NCBI RefSeq assembly: GCF_018417595.1
Contig: NZ_CP070982.1
Location: forward strand, 1,203,501 to 1,267,500
DNA: 64,000 bases
Source of the DNA: Pseudomonas entomophila
Lineage (GTDB): Bacteria; Pseudomonadota; Gammaproteobacteria; Pseudomonadales; Pseudomonadaceae
Direction of reading: 5' to 3'
Shown here piece by piece: positions 44,496 to 53,200 of the stretch (position 1 is the first letter of the stretch; each line of letters starts with the position of its first letter). The position numbers were made by a program, and so were the translations under genes. The notes under the pieces are model-generated. The model was not told the DNA's origin. It made no database searches and saw nothing but the letters and a program-made list of their open reading frames with translations.

Positions 44496-44566
44496 GAGCC
44501 AGCCTTGCTGGCGAACCGCTGCAACTACGGCGTCTAGTTCGCCAGCAAGGCTGCCTCCTACAGGTG
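44491..44566. repeat. REP doublet, GCCAGCCTTGCTGGC stem, overlapping a stop codon
   Basis: TGTAGGAGCCAGCCTTGCTG and the inverted partner CCAGCAAGGCTGCCTCCTAC enclose a short spacer. The TAG of the head is the stop of the Pr6Pr gene. Confidence 0.9.
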
Positions 44567-44576
44567 GGCGAGGTGT

Positions 44577-45338
44577 TTACTCGTCGTCGGCGGTGCCATC
44601 GGCTCGCCAGTAAGCGGCGGCCTTGAGGGCTTCCTCAGGCACACCCTTCTCCAGCAGCAATGCCTTGGCCCGGCGGGTCAGCGCCTTCTCCAGCGCCACC
44701 CAGCCATACAGCCGGCCCTGGGGCAGTGCCAGGTGGCGCACCCGCTCCAGCACGTCTTCCTCGTGCCGGCGCACCCAGATCACTTCGACCTGTGACTTGC
44801 TCACCAGCGGTTGGCGTTCCTGCTCGTCCTCGACCTGGATTACCGCCAGCACCTGGCGGCCCGCCGGCAATTCTTCCAGGCGCCGGGCTATCGCCGGGAT
44901 CGCCGTTTCATCCCCGATCAACAAGTAGCTGTCGAAGATGTCCGGCACCACCATCGAGGCGCGTGGACCGGCGATGTCCAGGGTCTGTCCAGGTGCCGCC
45001 TGGGCCGCCCAGGTGGAGGCCGGGCCGTCGCCATGCAGGACGAAATCGATGTCCAGTTCATTGCCCTCCAGGTCGACGCGCCGGGGCGTGTACTCGCGCA
45101 TGGTCGGCCGGGCGCCGCCGTCGCGGCCAAGGCTGCGGGCGTCGATGGCCTGCTGCTCTTCAGGCGTGGCGGCGAACAGCAGCTTGATGTGGTCGTCGCT
45201 GCCGACGCTGGTGAAGCCCGCCAGCTCCGGCCCACCGAGGGTGATCCGGCGCATGCGCGGGGTGAGGTCGGTGACCCGCAGCACTTGCAGGCGACGCTGG
45301 CGGATCTCGTGGTTGACGCGGTGGATGGTGTCGCTCAT
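44577..45338 (-). CDS. Siderophore-interacting protein (ViuB/YqjH-type ferric reductase)
   Basis: This 253-residue NAD(P)H:flavin ferric reductase releases iron from imported siderophores in the cytoplasm. The FAD-binding domain shows TPRMRRITLGGPELAGF and REYTPRRVDLEGNELDIDF (RxYTxR flavin motif). The C-terminal SIP domain has SYLLIGDETAIPAIARRLEE and VIWVRRHEED. Its start overlaps the padR gene as ATGA. The pairing of a PadR regulator with this protein is like the YqjI-YqjH pair of E. coli, which responds to nickel and iron. Confidence 0.9.
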   Translation of the reverse strand: MSDTIHRVNHEIRQRRLQVLRVTDLTPRMRRITLGGPELAGFTSVGSDDHIKLLFAATPEEQQAIDARSLGRDGGARPTMREYTPRRVDLEGNELDIDFVLHGDGPASTWAAQAAPGQTLDIAGPRASMVVPDIFDSYLLIGDETAIPAIARRLEELPAGRQVLAVIQVEDEQERQPLVSKSQVEVIWVRRHEEDVLERVRHLALPQGRLYGWVALEKALTRRAKALLLEKGVPEEALKAAAYWRADGTADDE

Positions 45339-45877
45339 GGGGTGTTCTCCGTAACGGTCGCGGCCGGCCCGGAGGCGATGGCCTTGGCGGTGTCGTTGAG
45401 CAGGGTGCGGACTCGCTCGATCTCTTCGAGCGTCCAGCGGCCGCTGTGCATGTGCAGGGCGTGGCGCAGGTTGCCCACGGCTTCGTGGATTTCCGGCGGG
45501 CGGTCATGGCCGCGCAGGGCGCGTTTGCTGACTTCGATGCGCATGCGCACACCGTCGAGGGCCACGGCCTGCTCGGCGAGGGCCGCGCGGCCGGCGTCGG
45601 TGATGGCGTAGAGGCGCTTGCTGCCCTGGATCTGGCCGGTGACCAGTTCGGCTTCCTCGAGGTAGCTGAGGGTCGGGTAGATCACCCCGGGGCTGGGGCT
45701 GTAGCTGCCGTCGAACAGGCTTTCGATCTGGCGGATCAGGTCGTAGCCGTGGCCGGGCTGGTCGGCCAGCATCGACAGCATCAGCAGCTTCAGGTCGCCG
45801 GGGGCGAACACCCGCGGGCCGCGCTCGCCCCGGCCGGGGCGGCGTTCGAAGGGATCGTGGGGGACGTGGTCGCGCAT
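45335..45877 (-). CDS. yqjI: PadR-family repressor (YqjI-like)
   Basis: This 180-residue protein has a PadR winged-helix domain (GDLKLLMLSMLADQPGHGYD, SPSPGVIYPTLSYLEEAELV, about residues 26-100) and a C-terminal helical dimer domain. The N-terminus, rich in His, Arg and Gly, is short compared with E. coli YqjI, which senses nickel through its N-terminal His-rich tail. It overlaps the siderophore-interacting gene, and palindromic GATATATC sequences before its start suggest autoregulation. Confidence 0.85.
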   Translation of the reverse strand: MRDHVPHDPFERRPGRGERGPRVFAPGDLKLLMLSMLADQPGHGYDLIRQIESLFDGSYSPSPGVIYPTLSYLEEAELVTGQIQGSKRLYAITDAGRAALAEQAVALDGVRMRIEVSKRALRGHDRPPEIHEAVGNLRHALHMHSGRWTLEEIERVRTLLNDTAKAIASGPAATVTENTP

Positions 45878-45899
45878 GACGCTGGGGCTCCGTGTGTTT

Positions 45900-45933
45900 C
45901 GATATATCGCAAGATATTACTCAAGATATATCT
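45900..45933 (-). promoter_or_regulatory. Probable PadR/YqjI operator
   Basis: CGATATATCG (45900-45909) and AGATATATCT (45924-45933) are perfect palindromes, with AAGATAT also at 45911-45917. Together they form repeated GATAT half-sites 23-56 bases before the padR start. Confidence 0.6.
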
Positions 45934-45954
45934 AAAGACAAGCCCTGAAATGCG

Positions 45955-45967
45955 GATGATTATCATC
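45955..45967 (-). promoter_or_regulatory. Fur-box-like palindrome upstream of the padR/siderophore-interacting operon
   Basis: GATGATTATCATC is a perfect 6-1-6 palindrome and matches the centre of the Fur box (ATGATAATCAT) at ten of eleven positions. The flanks do not extend the match. It lies about 80-90 bases before the padR start. Confidence 0.45.
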
Positions 45968-45984
45968 TGAAAAGTTGATGAGTC

Positions 45985-46010
45985 TTGTAGGAGCCCGCTT
46001 GCTGGCGAAC
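45985..46010. repeat. Single degenerate REP element
   Basis: TTGTAGGAGCCCGCTTGCTG continues into GCGAAC. It has the REP head with an imperfect stem and no partner. Confidence 0.6.
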
Positions 46011-46053
46011 TGCGCCCCGTCGCACTCCAAGGCATGCAACGGAGCGGCATGGC

Positions 46054-49000
46054 TCAAGGCTGTGCCGCTGCCACCTGCGGTGCCTTGCAGGCATTGGCGT
46101 TGCCGGGCTCCAGGTAGGGCATGAGGATTGGCGCCATGCCCTTGAGCACCTGCACCGGCAGCGCCGAGGTAAATGTGAAGGCCTCGGCGGTGCGGCCTGG
46201 GACGAAGGCGGTAAGGGTGCCGAAGTGGTTGTCGCCCAGGTAGAACACGAAGGTCGCGGTGCGGTTCAGCGAGCGCGAACCGATCAACCGGCCACCGGCG
46301 CCGAAGCTCTCGATGCGGTTGTCGCCAGTACCGGTCTTGCCCCCCATCACCAGCGGTGTGCCGTCGTGCAGCTTGAAGCTGCCGGAGATACGCCGCGCGG
46401 TGCCGGCGTCGACCACTTGCGACATGGCGCCCTTGAGCGCCCGGGCGACCTCGACCGGAAGAATCCGCTGGCCACGGTCCGGGTCGCTGATCAGCTGGGT
46501 TTCATACGGGGTGCCCTGGGCGAAGTGCAGGGTGTCGATGCGCAGCGTCGGCAGGCGCACGCCGTCGTTCTGGATGATCCCGACCAGCTCGGACAGCGCG
46601 GCGGGGCGGTCGCCGGAGCTGCCGATGGCGGTGGCCAGCGACGGCACCAGATGGTCGAACGGGTAGCCCACGCGCTTCCAGCGCTGGTGGATGTCGGTGA
46701 ACGCCTCGATCTCGACCATGGTGCGGATACGGCTGTCGCGGGCGCCCTGGTGACGGCTCTTGAACAGCCAGCTGTACACCTCCTGGCGCTCGAAGCGGCT
46801 GGCGTTGAGGGTGTCCTTGAGCGAGGCGCCGGGGTTCTTCAGCAGGTAGCCGAGCATCCACAGGTCCAGCGGGTGCACCTTGGCGATGTAGCCCTGGTCG
46901 GGCAGGTCGTACTTGCCCGGGCCGTAGGCCTCGTACATTTCCACCAGCCGGCTGTCGGTGAGCTTGGCCATGGCGAGCTTGTCGCCCTTGCTGTGGGCGC
47001 GCACGAAAGCGTTGAAGGTCTCCTGCCCGGCCTCGGGGAACAGGTAGCGGTGCACGGCGGCGAGGCGCTGCGGGGTGACGCGCAGGCTGTCGAGGAACGT
47101 GTCCAGGCGTTGCTGTGAAGTCTTGCGCTGGTACTTCTTCCAGAACCGCATCATGTAGTTGGTGCCTTCGCGGTCGGCGAAGCGGGCCAGGTACTCCTGG
47201 CGCCGCGGGTCGCTGTCATCCCTGAGCAGCGGTTCGCGGTTGAATGGCTGCTGGTAGGTGACGTAACGCACCAGGTCGCGCATCAGGCGGATGAAGGGCA
47301 GGTTGATCGATTCGCGCAGGGCATCCTTGAGCGTAGGGTTGCGGTTGTTGTCTTCCTTGCGGAAGTTGTTGAACACATGCATGCCGCCGCCCGTGAAGAA
47401 CGCTTCGCCAGTGTTGGCCGAGTACTTGCGTTCAAGCGCCGCGTCGAGCATGGCGTCCAGGCTCTGGTTCTTGCTGTTCTGCATCAGCCATTCCAGCGAC
47501 CACTGGGTGATGCGATCGAGTTCGGCCACCGGTACTTTTTTCAGCTCGGCGGCGGGCTTGCCGGCGTACTTGTCGTGCAACTCGGCGATGATCTCCAGGT
47601 AGGTGGTGAGCACCCTCAGCTTGGCGGTGGAGCCCAGTTCCAGCTTGCTGCCTTCGTTGATGTCGAAGGGCTGGTTGGTACTGTCGGTCTGTACCCGCAC
47701 CCGCGAGCCATCGGCGGTGCGCTCGAACAGGGTGAAGCTGTAGCTCACCTGGTCGGTGGTCTTGCTGGTCAGCAGGCGTTCGCCGATCAGCCCCATCTGC
47801 GCGGCGAAGGCCGGGTCGGCGAGGTTCTTCAGGTACTGGCTGACCTGCACGTTCAGGTCGGCCTGCAGCGTGCTGGTGGCCGACAGGTCAAGGCGGTCGA
47901 GGTCGTACAGCGGGCGGTTGAGCATGGCCGCCATGCGGTTGCGCGCCAGGCTGATGCCCTTGTTGGTGATGATCGGCACGATGGTCGGCTGGGCCACCCA
48001 GTCGCGGTAGATCGCCTTGCTGGCCAGCGCCGCGTCGGCCAGGGGGCGGTCGATGATGCCGTTGGCGGCCAATACGCGGATGTGCGAATCAGTGAGCTCG
48101 GCCAGCTCGATTCGGCCCTTGGACAGGTAATGCGAGGGCCGGCGCTGGGCGATCATCAGCGACAGCACCTGGCGCAGGGCCAGGCCGCGTTCGGCCATGC
48201 TCTTCTCGTCGGTGGTGGTGGCCACCAGTGCCTGGTTGACCTGGTCGAAATCGGCGCCGTACCACACCCGCAGGCCTTCGGCCATGCCGTGCACCTCGCC
48301 ATGCCCGGGCACCGCCGACAGCGGCACGCTGTTGAGGTAGTCGCGCACGATGCGCTCACGCGCCTCGGTGGTGTCCGGCCCGCCCTGGTAGGCGCGCACG
48401 CTGGCGGAGATCATCTGGCGGATCTTCTCGGCGCCGGACACGGTCAGCCCGTCGGGCGAGTGGCGGTATTTTTCCAGTTGCGTCGCCAGGGTGCTGCCAC
48501 CGGCCGACTGGCCGGGCAGGGCCAGGTACTTGGCCACCTGGCTGTAGGCGGCCTTGGCGAAGCGTGGCCAGTCCACCGCCGGGTTGTTCTGCGGGTCCTT
48601 AGGGTCGAGCAGCTCGCGGTTCTCGATGAACAGCAGGCTGTTGACCATCACCGGCGGGATCGCGGCGAAGTTCGGGTACAGGTGCTGGGGGTAGTTGTAC
48701 TGGTAGAGCATGTCGCCACGGCAGTCGGTGATCGACAGGCCGGCCTGGATCTTCTCCACGTAGGGCACGAACAACCCGTGGCTGACATAGTTCATCAGGG
48801 CGGGTGAGAAACGTACCTGCTGGTTGATCAGGTAGTCGCGCTTGAGCAGGCGCGGCAGGAATTCGCCCAGCGCGCTGTAGCCCAGGCGCTTGTCGAACGG
48901 GCCGTCGCCGGGGTAGACGATGGCGTCGCTGGGGCCGGGTTCGAGCTGGTAGGTGAGGGTGCTGGCCAGCTTGCTGAATTCGCGCGATTGCAGGCGCGAT

Positions 49001-49176
49001 GTCTGGATCTCGTCCCAGGCGGCGAAGCCCACGGCCACCATGGCCACGATCAGGATGAGCAGGATCAGCCGCCACCACAGGCGACGCTGGCGGGGGGATT
49101 TTTGCGATGGGGCTTCAGCCTGGGGTGCCTTGGGTGCTTCCGTTCTGGTTGGTTCCGATTGCCACAGTGCGCCCAT
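46054..49176 (-). CDS. Class A penicillin-binding protein (transglycosylase/transpeptidase)
   Basis: This 1,040-residue protein has a cytoplasmic tail, one membrane helix (about residues 34-53), a glycosyltransferase-51 domain with ENREL and GGSTLATQLEKYRHSP (about residue 230), and a transpeptidase domain. The transpeptidase has the SxxK motif S516-T-A-K519, the SxN motif S623-I-N625, and K947-T-G949. All three transpeptidase motifs are intact, so both activities are plausible. It is longer than PBP1a/PBP1b (about 770-820), with an extra helical block between SxN and KTG. The upstream in-frame extension of 46 codons is rejected as it lacks a TM-proximal family start. Confidence 0.88.
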   Translation of the reverse strand: MGALWQSEPTRTEAPKAPQAEAPSQKSPRQRRLWWRLILLILIVAMVAVGFAAWDEIQTSRLQSREFSKLASTLTYQLEPGPSDAIVYPGDGPFDKRLGYSALGEFLPRLLKRDYLINQQVRFSPALMNYVSHGLFVPYVEKIQAGLSITDCRGDMLYQYNYPQHLYPNFAAIPPVMVNSLLFIENRELLDPKDPQNNPAVDWPRFAKAAYSQVAKYLALPGQSAGGSTLATQLEKYRHSPDGLTVSGAEKIRQMISASVRAYQGGPDTTEARERIVRDYLNSVPLSAVPGHGEVHGMAEGLRVWYGADFDQVNQALVATTTDEKSMAERGLALRQVLSLMIAQRRPSHYLSKGRIELAELTDSHIRVLAANGIIDRPLADAALASKAIYRDWVAQPTIVPIITNKGISLARNRMAAMLNRPLYDLDRLDLSATSTLQADLNVQVSQYLKNLADPAFAAQMGLIGERLLTSKTTDQVSYSFTLFERTADGSRVRVQTDSTNQPFDINEGSKLELGSTAKLRVLTTYLEIIAELHDKYAGKPAAELKKVPVAELDRITQWSLEWLMQNSKNQSLDAMLDAALERKYSANTGEAFFTGGGMHVFNNFRKEDNNRNPTLKDALRESINLPFIRLMRDLVRYVTYQQPFNREPLLRDDSDPRRQEYLARFADREGTNYMMRFWKKYQRKTSQQRLDTFLDSLRVTPQRLAAVHRYLFPEAGQETFNAFVRAHSKGDKLAMAKLTDSRLVEMYEAYGPGKYDLPDQGYIAKVHPLDLWMLGYLLKNPGASLKDTLNASRFERQEVYSWLFKSRHQGARDSRIRTMVEIEAFTDIHQRWKRVGYPFDHLVPSLATAIGSSGDRPAALSELVGIIQNDGVRLPTLRIDTLHFAQGTPYETQLISDPDRGQRILPVEVARALKGAMSQVVDAGTARRISGSFKLHDGTPLVMGGKTGTGDNRIESFGAGGRLIGSRSLNRTATFVFYLGDNHFGTLTAFVPGRTAEAFTFTSALPVQVLKGMAPILMPYLEPGNANACKAPQVAAAQP

Positions 49177-49602
49177 AGTCTTGAGTCCGGCCAGGTATTT
49201 TCGTCTTGCTTGTCTGAAGCTTAGACAATGGCCGGAGTTGGTGAAAAATTTGTGGGAAGCCTCGAAAAAACAGTGCAGACATGCGCCTTTGGTGTGACTT
49301 CCATTCTTCGGCAATGTTGCTATGGTATCGGCCCCATTCCTGCGAATGGGTGGAACGAGACGAAGATGCCACTCCGTTCGGGGTCTTTTGCCCGAGGAAT
49401 CTCGCCAAATTTCCTACTGTATATAGTGAAAAGCCCTGCAAATGGCTTCCTATACTGCTCGACCCCTTCGCCCTGCCGACGCCTGGCGCGCACGGTGGGC
49501 GGGCCGGTCCACAAGGCCGCCCGGCAAGACGACGCCCCGCCTATCGGCGTGGCCGGTGCCGCACGAAGGTCAAATCCAATAACAAAATGAGGTTGTATTG
49601 CT
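49177..49602. other. 426-base intergenic region between the PBP and the permease
   Basis: The region holds the divergent promoters and a TATATA box near 49420. A Crc/Hfq-like motif AATAACAA (49578-49585) sits just before the permease ribosome site. No convincing gene or terminator was found; the plus-strand open frame of about 120 codons looks non-coding. Confidence 0.5.
49578..49585 (+). promoter_or_regulatory. Crc/Hfq catabolite-activity motif before the permease gene
   Basis: AATAACAA matches AAnAAnAA and lies immediately before AATGAGG, the probable ribosome-binding site of the permease. This is a typical position for Hfq/Crc translational repression. Confidence 0.5.
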
Positions 49603-51018
49603 ATGCCAGTCGGCAACCATCCTGCCCATGGCGAGTCCGCCCAGGGCGGCCCGCTCAAGCGTGAACTGGGCGAACGGCACATCCGCCTGATGGCCCTCGG
49701 TGCCTGTATCGGCGTCGGCCTGTTCCTCGGTTCGGCCAAGGCCATCGAAATGGCCGGCCCCGCCATCATGCTTTCCTACATCATCGGTGGCCTGGCCATC
49801 CTGGTGATCATGCGCGCCCTCGGCGAGATGGCCGTGCACAATCCAGTTGCCGGCTCTTTCAGCCGCTATGCGCAAGACTACCTCGGCCCGCTTGCGGGTT
49901 TTCTCACCGGCTGGAACTACTGGTTCCTGTGGCTGGTGACCTGCGTCGCCGAGATCACCGCGGTGGCCATCTACATGGGCATCTGGTTCCCCGACGTGCC
50001 ACGCTGGATCTGGGCGCTGATGGCCCTGGGCAGCATGGGCGCGATCAACCTGATCGCAGTCAAGGCGTTCGGTGAGTTCGAGTTCTGGTTCGCCCTGATC
50101 AAGATCGTCACCATCATCGCCATGGTGCTCGGTGGCATCGGCATCATCGCTTTCGGCTTCGGTAACGACGGCGTGGCCATGGGCATCTCCAACCTGTGGA
50201 GCAATGGCGGCTTCATGCCCAACGGCGTGACCGGCGTGCTGATGTCGCTGCAGATGGTGATGTTCGCCTATCTGGGCGTGGAGATGATCGGCCTGACCGC
50301 CGGCGAAGCACGCAACCCGCAGAAGACCATCCCCCAGGCCATCGGCTCGGTGTTCTGGCGCATCCTGCTGTTCTACGTGGGCGCGCTGTTCGTGATCCTG
50401 TCGATCTACCCGTGGGGCGAGATCGGCAGCCAGGGCAGCCCGTTCGTCATGACCTTCGAGCGCCTGGGGATCAAGACCGCCGCGGGCATCATCAACTTCG
50501 TGGTGATCACCGCCGCGCTGTCGTCGTGCAATGGCGGCATCTTCAGTACCGGGCGCATGCTCTACAGCCTGGCGCAGAACGGCCAGGCCCCGGCCGCCTT
50601 TGCCCGCACCTCGAAAAGCGGCGTGCCGCGCAATGCGCTGCTGCTGTCGATCGGCGCGCTGCTGCTGGGCGTGTTGGCCAACTACCTGGTCCCGGAGAAG
50701 GTGTTCGTCTGGGTGACCTCGATCGCCACCTTTGGCGCGATCTGGACCTGGGTGATGATCCTGCTGGCGCAGCTGAAGTTCCGCGCAGGGCTGTCCACCA
50801 CTGAGCGCAACGCGCTGAAGTACCGCATGTGGCTGTGGCCGCTGAGCTCGTACCTGGCGCTGGCGTTCCTGGTGCTGGTGGTGGGCTTGATGGCGTACTT
50901 CGAGGATACCCGCGTGGCCCTGTATATCGGCCCGGCGTTCCTGGTGCTGCTGACGGTGCTTTATCACACCTTCCGTTTGGCGCCGAAAGAGGTGCAGGGT
51001 GTGGCGAGCAGCGTCTGA
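49603..51018 (+). CDS. Amino-acid permease, AAT family (ProY/HutT-like)
   Basis: This 471-residue permease has 12 predicted membrane helices. It has the APC signature GACIGVGLFLGSAKAIEMAG in helix 1, then GEMAVHNPVAGSFSRYAQDY, and ITAALSSCNGGIFSTGRMLY in helix 8. It resembles proline/histidine-type ProY and HutT carriers more than AroP or CycA, but the substrate cannot be fixed. A Hfq/Crc motif precedes the ribosome site. A REP doublet follows the stop. Confidence 0.85.
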   Translation: MPVGNHPAHGESAQGGPLKRELGERHIRLMALGACIGVGLFLGSAKAIEMAGPAIMLSYIIGGLAILVIMRALGEMAVHNPVAGSFSRYAQDYLGPLAGFLTGWNYWFLWLVTCVAEITAVAIYMGIWFPDVPRWIWALMALGSMGAINLIAVKAFGEFEFWFALIKIVTIIAMVLGGIGIIAFGFGNDGVAMGISNLWSNGGFMPNGVTGVLMSLQMVMFAYLGVEMIGLTAGEARNPQKTIPQAIGSVFWRILLFYVGALFVILSIYPWGEIGSQGSPFVMTFERLGIKTAAGIINFVVITAALSSCNGGIFSTGRMLYSLAQNGQAPAAFARTSKSGVPRNALLLSIGALLLGVLANYLVPEKVFVWVTSIATFGAIWTWVMILLAQLKFRAGLSTTERNALKYRMWLWPLSSYLALAFLVLVVGLMAYFEDTRVALYIGPAFLVLLTVLYHTFRLAPKEVQGVASSV

Positions 51019-51030
51019 TCTGAAAGAGTT

Positions 51031-51137
51031 GGGGCTGCTGCGCAGCCCTTTCGCGGCACAAGGCCGCTCCTACAGGGGGATACATGAACCCTGTAGGAGC
51101 GGCCTTGTGCCGCGAAAGGGCCGCAAAGCGGCCCCAG
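51031..51137. repeat. REP doublet, GCGGCCTTGTGCCGC stem
   Basis: TTCGCGGCACAAGGCCGCTC and the partner GTAGGAGCGGCCTTGTGCCG face each other over a short spacer. They are flanked by GGGGCTGC and GCGGCCCC arms. Confidence 0.92.
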
Positions 51138-51143
51138 GATCCA

Positions 51144-52763
51144 TCAGGCCGCCGCTTCGCTATGCGGCTCGAAGCTGTCGGCCCGGGCCAACTGCCACAT
51201 CCGCGAATAGAATTGCCCGTTCACTTCGCCGGTCAGCAACTCCCCCGGCTTGAGGAACACGTGCATCTGCGAGAACAGCTTGATCTCGGTCGCCGAGATC
51301 CGCCGCACCAGGTGCTTGGCCTCCAGTTGCGCCGGATGCTCCAGGCCCGCCGCGGCCAGCATTTCGGCCAGGGCGCGTAGGGTGTTGTGGTGGAAGTTGA
51401 GCACCCGCTGGGCCTTGTCCGGTACCACCAGCGCGCGCTGGCGCAGGGCATCCTGGGTGGCGACGCCGGTCGGGCACTTGTTGGTGTGGCAGCTTTGCGA
51501 TTGGATGCAGCCGATGGCGAACATGAAACCGCGCGCCGAGTTGGCCCAGTCGGCGCCGATGGCCAGCACGCTGGCGATGTCGAAGGCGCTGACGATCTTG
51601 CCGCTGGCCCCCAGCTTGATCTTGTCGCGCAGGTTCAGGCCCACCAGGGTGTTGTGCACGAACAACAGGCCCTCGCGCAGCGGCACGCCGATATGGTCGG
51701 TGAACTCCACCGGCGCGGCGCCGGTGCCGCCCTCCTTGCCGTCGACGACGATGAAGTCGGGCAGGATGCCGGTCTCCAGCATGGCCTTGGCGATGCCCAT
51801 GAACTCCCACGGATGGCCCAGGCAGAACTTGAAGCCCACCGGCTTGCCGCCGGACAGCTCGCGCAGTTGGGCGATGAACTGCATCATTTCGATCGGCGTG
51901 GAGAAGGCACTGTGACGCGAGGGTGAGATGCAGTCCTCGCCCATCATCACGCCACGGGTTTCGGCGATCTCCCGGGTGACCTTGTGCTTGGGCAGGATGC
52001 CGCCATGGCCGGGTTTCGCGCCCTGGCTCATCTTGATTTCGATCATGCGCACTTGCGGGTTTTGCGCCTGGGCGGCGAAGCGCTCGGGGTCGAAGCGCCC
52101 GTCGGGGGTACGGCAACCGAAGTAGCCGCTGCCCAGCTCCCAGACCAGGTCGCCGCCGTGTTCACGGTGGTAGGGGCTGATGCTGCCTTCGCCGGTGTCG
52201 TGGTGGAAATTGCCCAGCTTGGCGCCCTGGTTGAGGGCGCGGATGGCGTTGGCGCTGAGCGAACCGAAGCTCATCGCCGAGATATTGAAGATCGAGGCTG
52301 AGTACGGCTGGGTGCACTGCGGGCCACCAACGCTGACGCGGAAGCTTGCCGGGTCGGCCAGCGGCGCCGGGCGCATGGAGTGGCCGATGAATTCGAAACC
52401 CGACTCGTAGACATCGATCAGCGTGCCGAAGGGTTTGTCCGAGGCTTCGTTCTTGGCCCGGGCGTACACCAGCGAACGCTGGGCGCGGGAGAAGGGCAGG
52501 GCGTCGCTGTCGGCTTCCAGCAGGTACTGGCGGATTTCCGGGCGGATGCCTTCGACCAGATAGCGGATATTGCCGAGGATCGGGTAGTTGCGGCGCACCG
52601 CGTGGCGCTGTTGCAGCAGGTCGAACACCCCGATCAGGCTGAGTACCCCGGTGGTCAGGGTGAAGGGCCACAGCCAGTCGTGTTCGAGGAACGGCAGGCT
52701 GGCGAAGGTGAACAGCACGCAGGCGGCTAAGAAGGCGTAGCGACTGAGAAGTGACAGGCTCAT
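51144..52763 (-). CDS. FMN-binding glutamate-synthase-family protein
   Basis: This 539-residue protein matches the central/FMN barrel of glutamate synthase large chain and has two N-terminal membrane helices (residues about 5-50). The barrel shows SISPYHREHGGDLVWELGSG, EIKMSQGAKPGHGGILPKHK, and VVDGKEGGTGAAPVEFTDH. The iron-sulfur cysteines follow in GCIQSQSCHTNKCPTGVATQ. It lacks the amidotransferase domain, so it is not a complete glutamate synthase. Similar stand-alone 'GltB2-like' proteins are widespread and their substrate is unknown. Confidence 0.88.
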   Translation of the reverse strand: MSLSLLSRYAFLAACVLFTFASLPFLEHDWLWPFTLTTGVLSLIGVFDLLQQRHAVRRNYPILGNIRYLVEGIRPEIRQYLLEADSDALPFSRAQRSLVYARAKNEASDKPFGTLIDVYESGFEFIGHSMRPAPLADPASFRVSVGGPQCTQPYSASIFNISAMSFGSLSANAIRALNQGAKLGNFHHDTGEGSISPYHREHGGDLVWELGSGYFGCRTPDGRFDPERFAAQAQNPQVRMIEIKMSQGAKPGHGGILPKHKVTREIAETRGVMMGEDCISPSRHSAFSTPIEMMQFIAQLRELSGGKPVGFKFCLGHPWEFMGIAKAMLETGILPDFIVVDGKEGGTGAAPVEFTDHIGVPLREGLLFVHNTLVGLNLRDKIKLGASGKIVSAFDIASVLAIGADWANSARGFMFAIGCIQSQSCHTNKCPTGVATQDALRQRALVVPDKAQRVLNFHHNTLRALAEMLAAAGLEHPAQLEAKHLVRRISATEIKLFSQMHVFLKPGELLTGEVNGQFYSRMWQLARADSFEPHSEAAA

Positions 52764-52903
52764 ACGGGTTCCTTGCGGATGGCTCGGTCAGGCTCAGGGC
52801 CTGGCAAGGCCCGACCATAGCCCGGTTGGGCGACGCATTGCCAGTTTCGGGGCGGGCGCGAATATGAAAATTCGGGTATCGAAAATCATTCGCAAAATGG
52901 TAT

Positions 52904-52916
52904 GTTATACAGTATC
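52904..52916 (+). promoter_or_regulatory. Zur-like operator of the L31 paralogue gene
   Basis: GTTATACAGTATC resembles the GTTATAnnATAAC Zur core, keeping the complete left half. It lies 26-38 bases before the start codon. L31 type B genes are classic Zur targets. Confidence 0.65.
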
Positions 52917-52941
52917 AATTTGATCCCGAGGAGGCTCCACC

Positions 52942-53199
52942 ATGAAAGCAGGCATCCACCCCGCCTATCGTCCTGTGCTATTCCACGACACTGCCGCCGA
53001 TGTCTACTTCCTGATCGGTTCGACCGTCGACACCGATCGCACCCAGGTGCACAGCGATGGCCAGACCTACCCCTATGTGGCACTGGATGTGTCCAGTGCC
53101 TCGCACCCGGTGTACACCGGGCAGCAGCGCAAGACGACGGTGGAGGGGCGTGTCGCCGGGTTCAACAAGCGTTTCGCCGGCTTCCAGGCTACGCGCTGA
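52942..53199 (+). CDS. rpmE2: 50S ribosomal protein L31 type B, zinc-independent
   Basis: This 85-residue protein is the YkgM/L31B paralogue: [20 protein letters not shown], then [20 protein letters not shown]. It has no cysteines and hence lacks the zinc-binding CxxC of housekeeping L31. Under zinc starvation such paralogues replace the zinc form and release zinc. The Shine-Dalgarno GAGGAGG is strong. It is derepressed through Zur, whose likely operator lies just upstream. Confidence 0.95.
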   Translation: MKAGIHPAYRPVLFHDTAADVYFLIGSTVDTDRTQVHSDGQTYPYVALDVSSASHPVYTGQQRKTTVEGRVAGFNKRFAGFQATR

Positions 53200-53200
53200 A

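Noticed and set aside
49228..49590. A 120-codon plus-strand open frame before the permease gene.
   Set aside because: There is no ribosome site, composition is mixed, it overlaps the divergent promoter region, and no family resemblance was seen.
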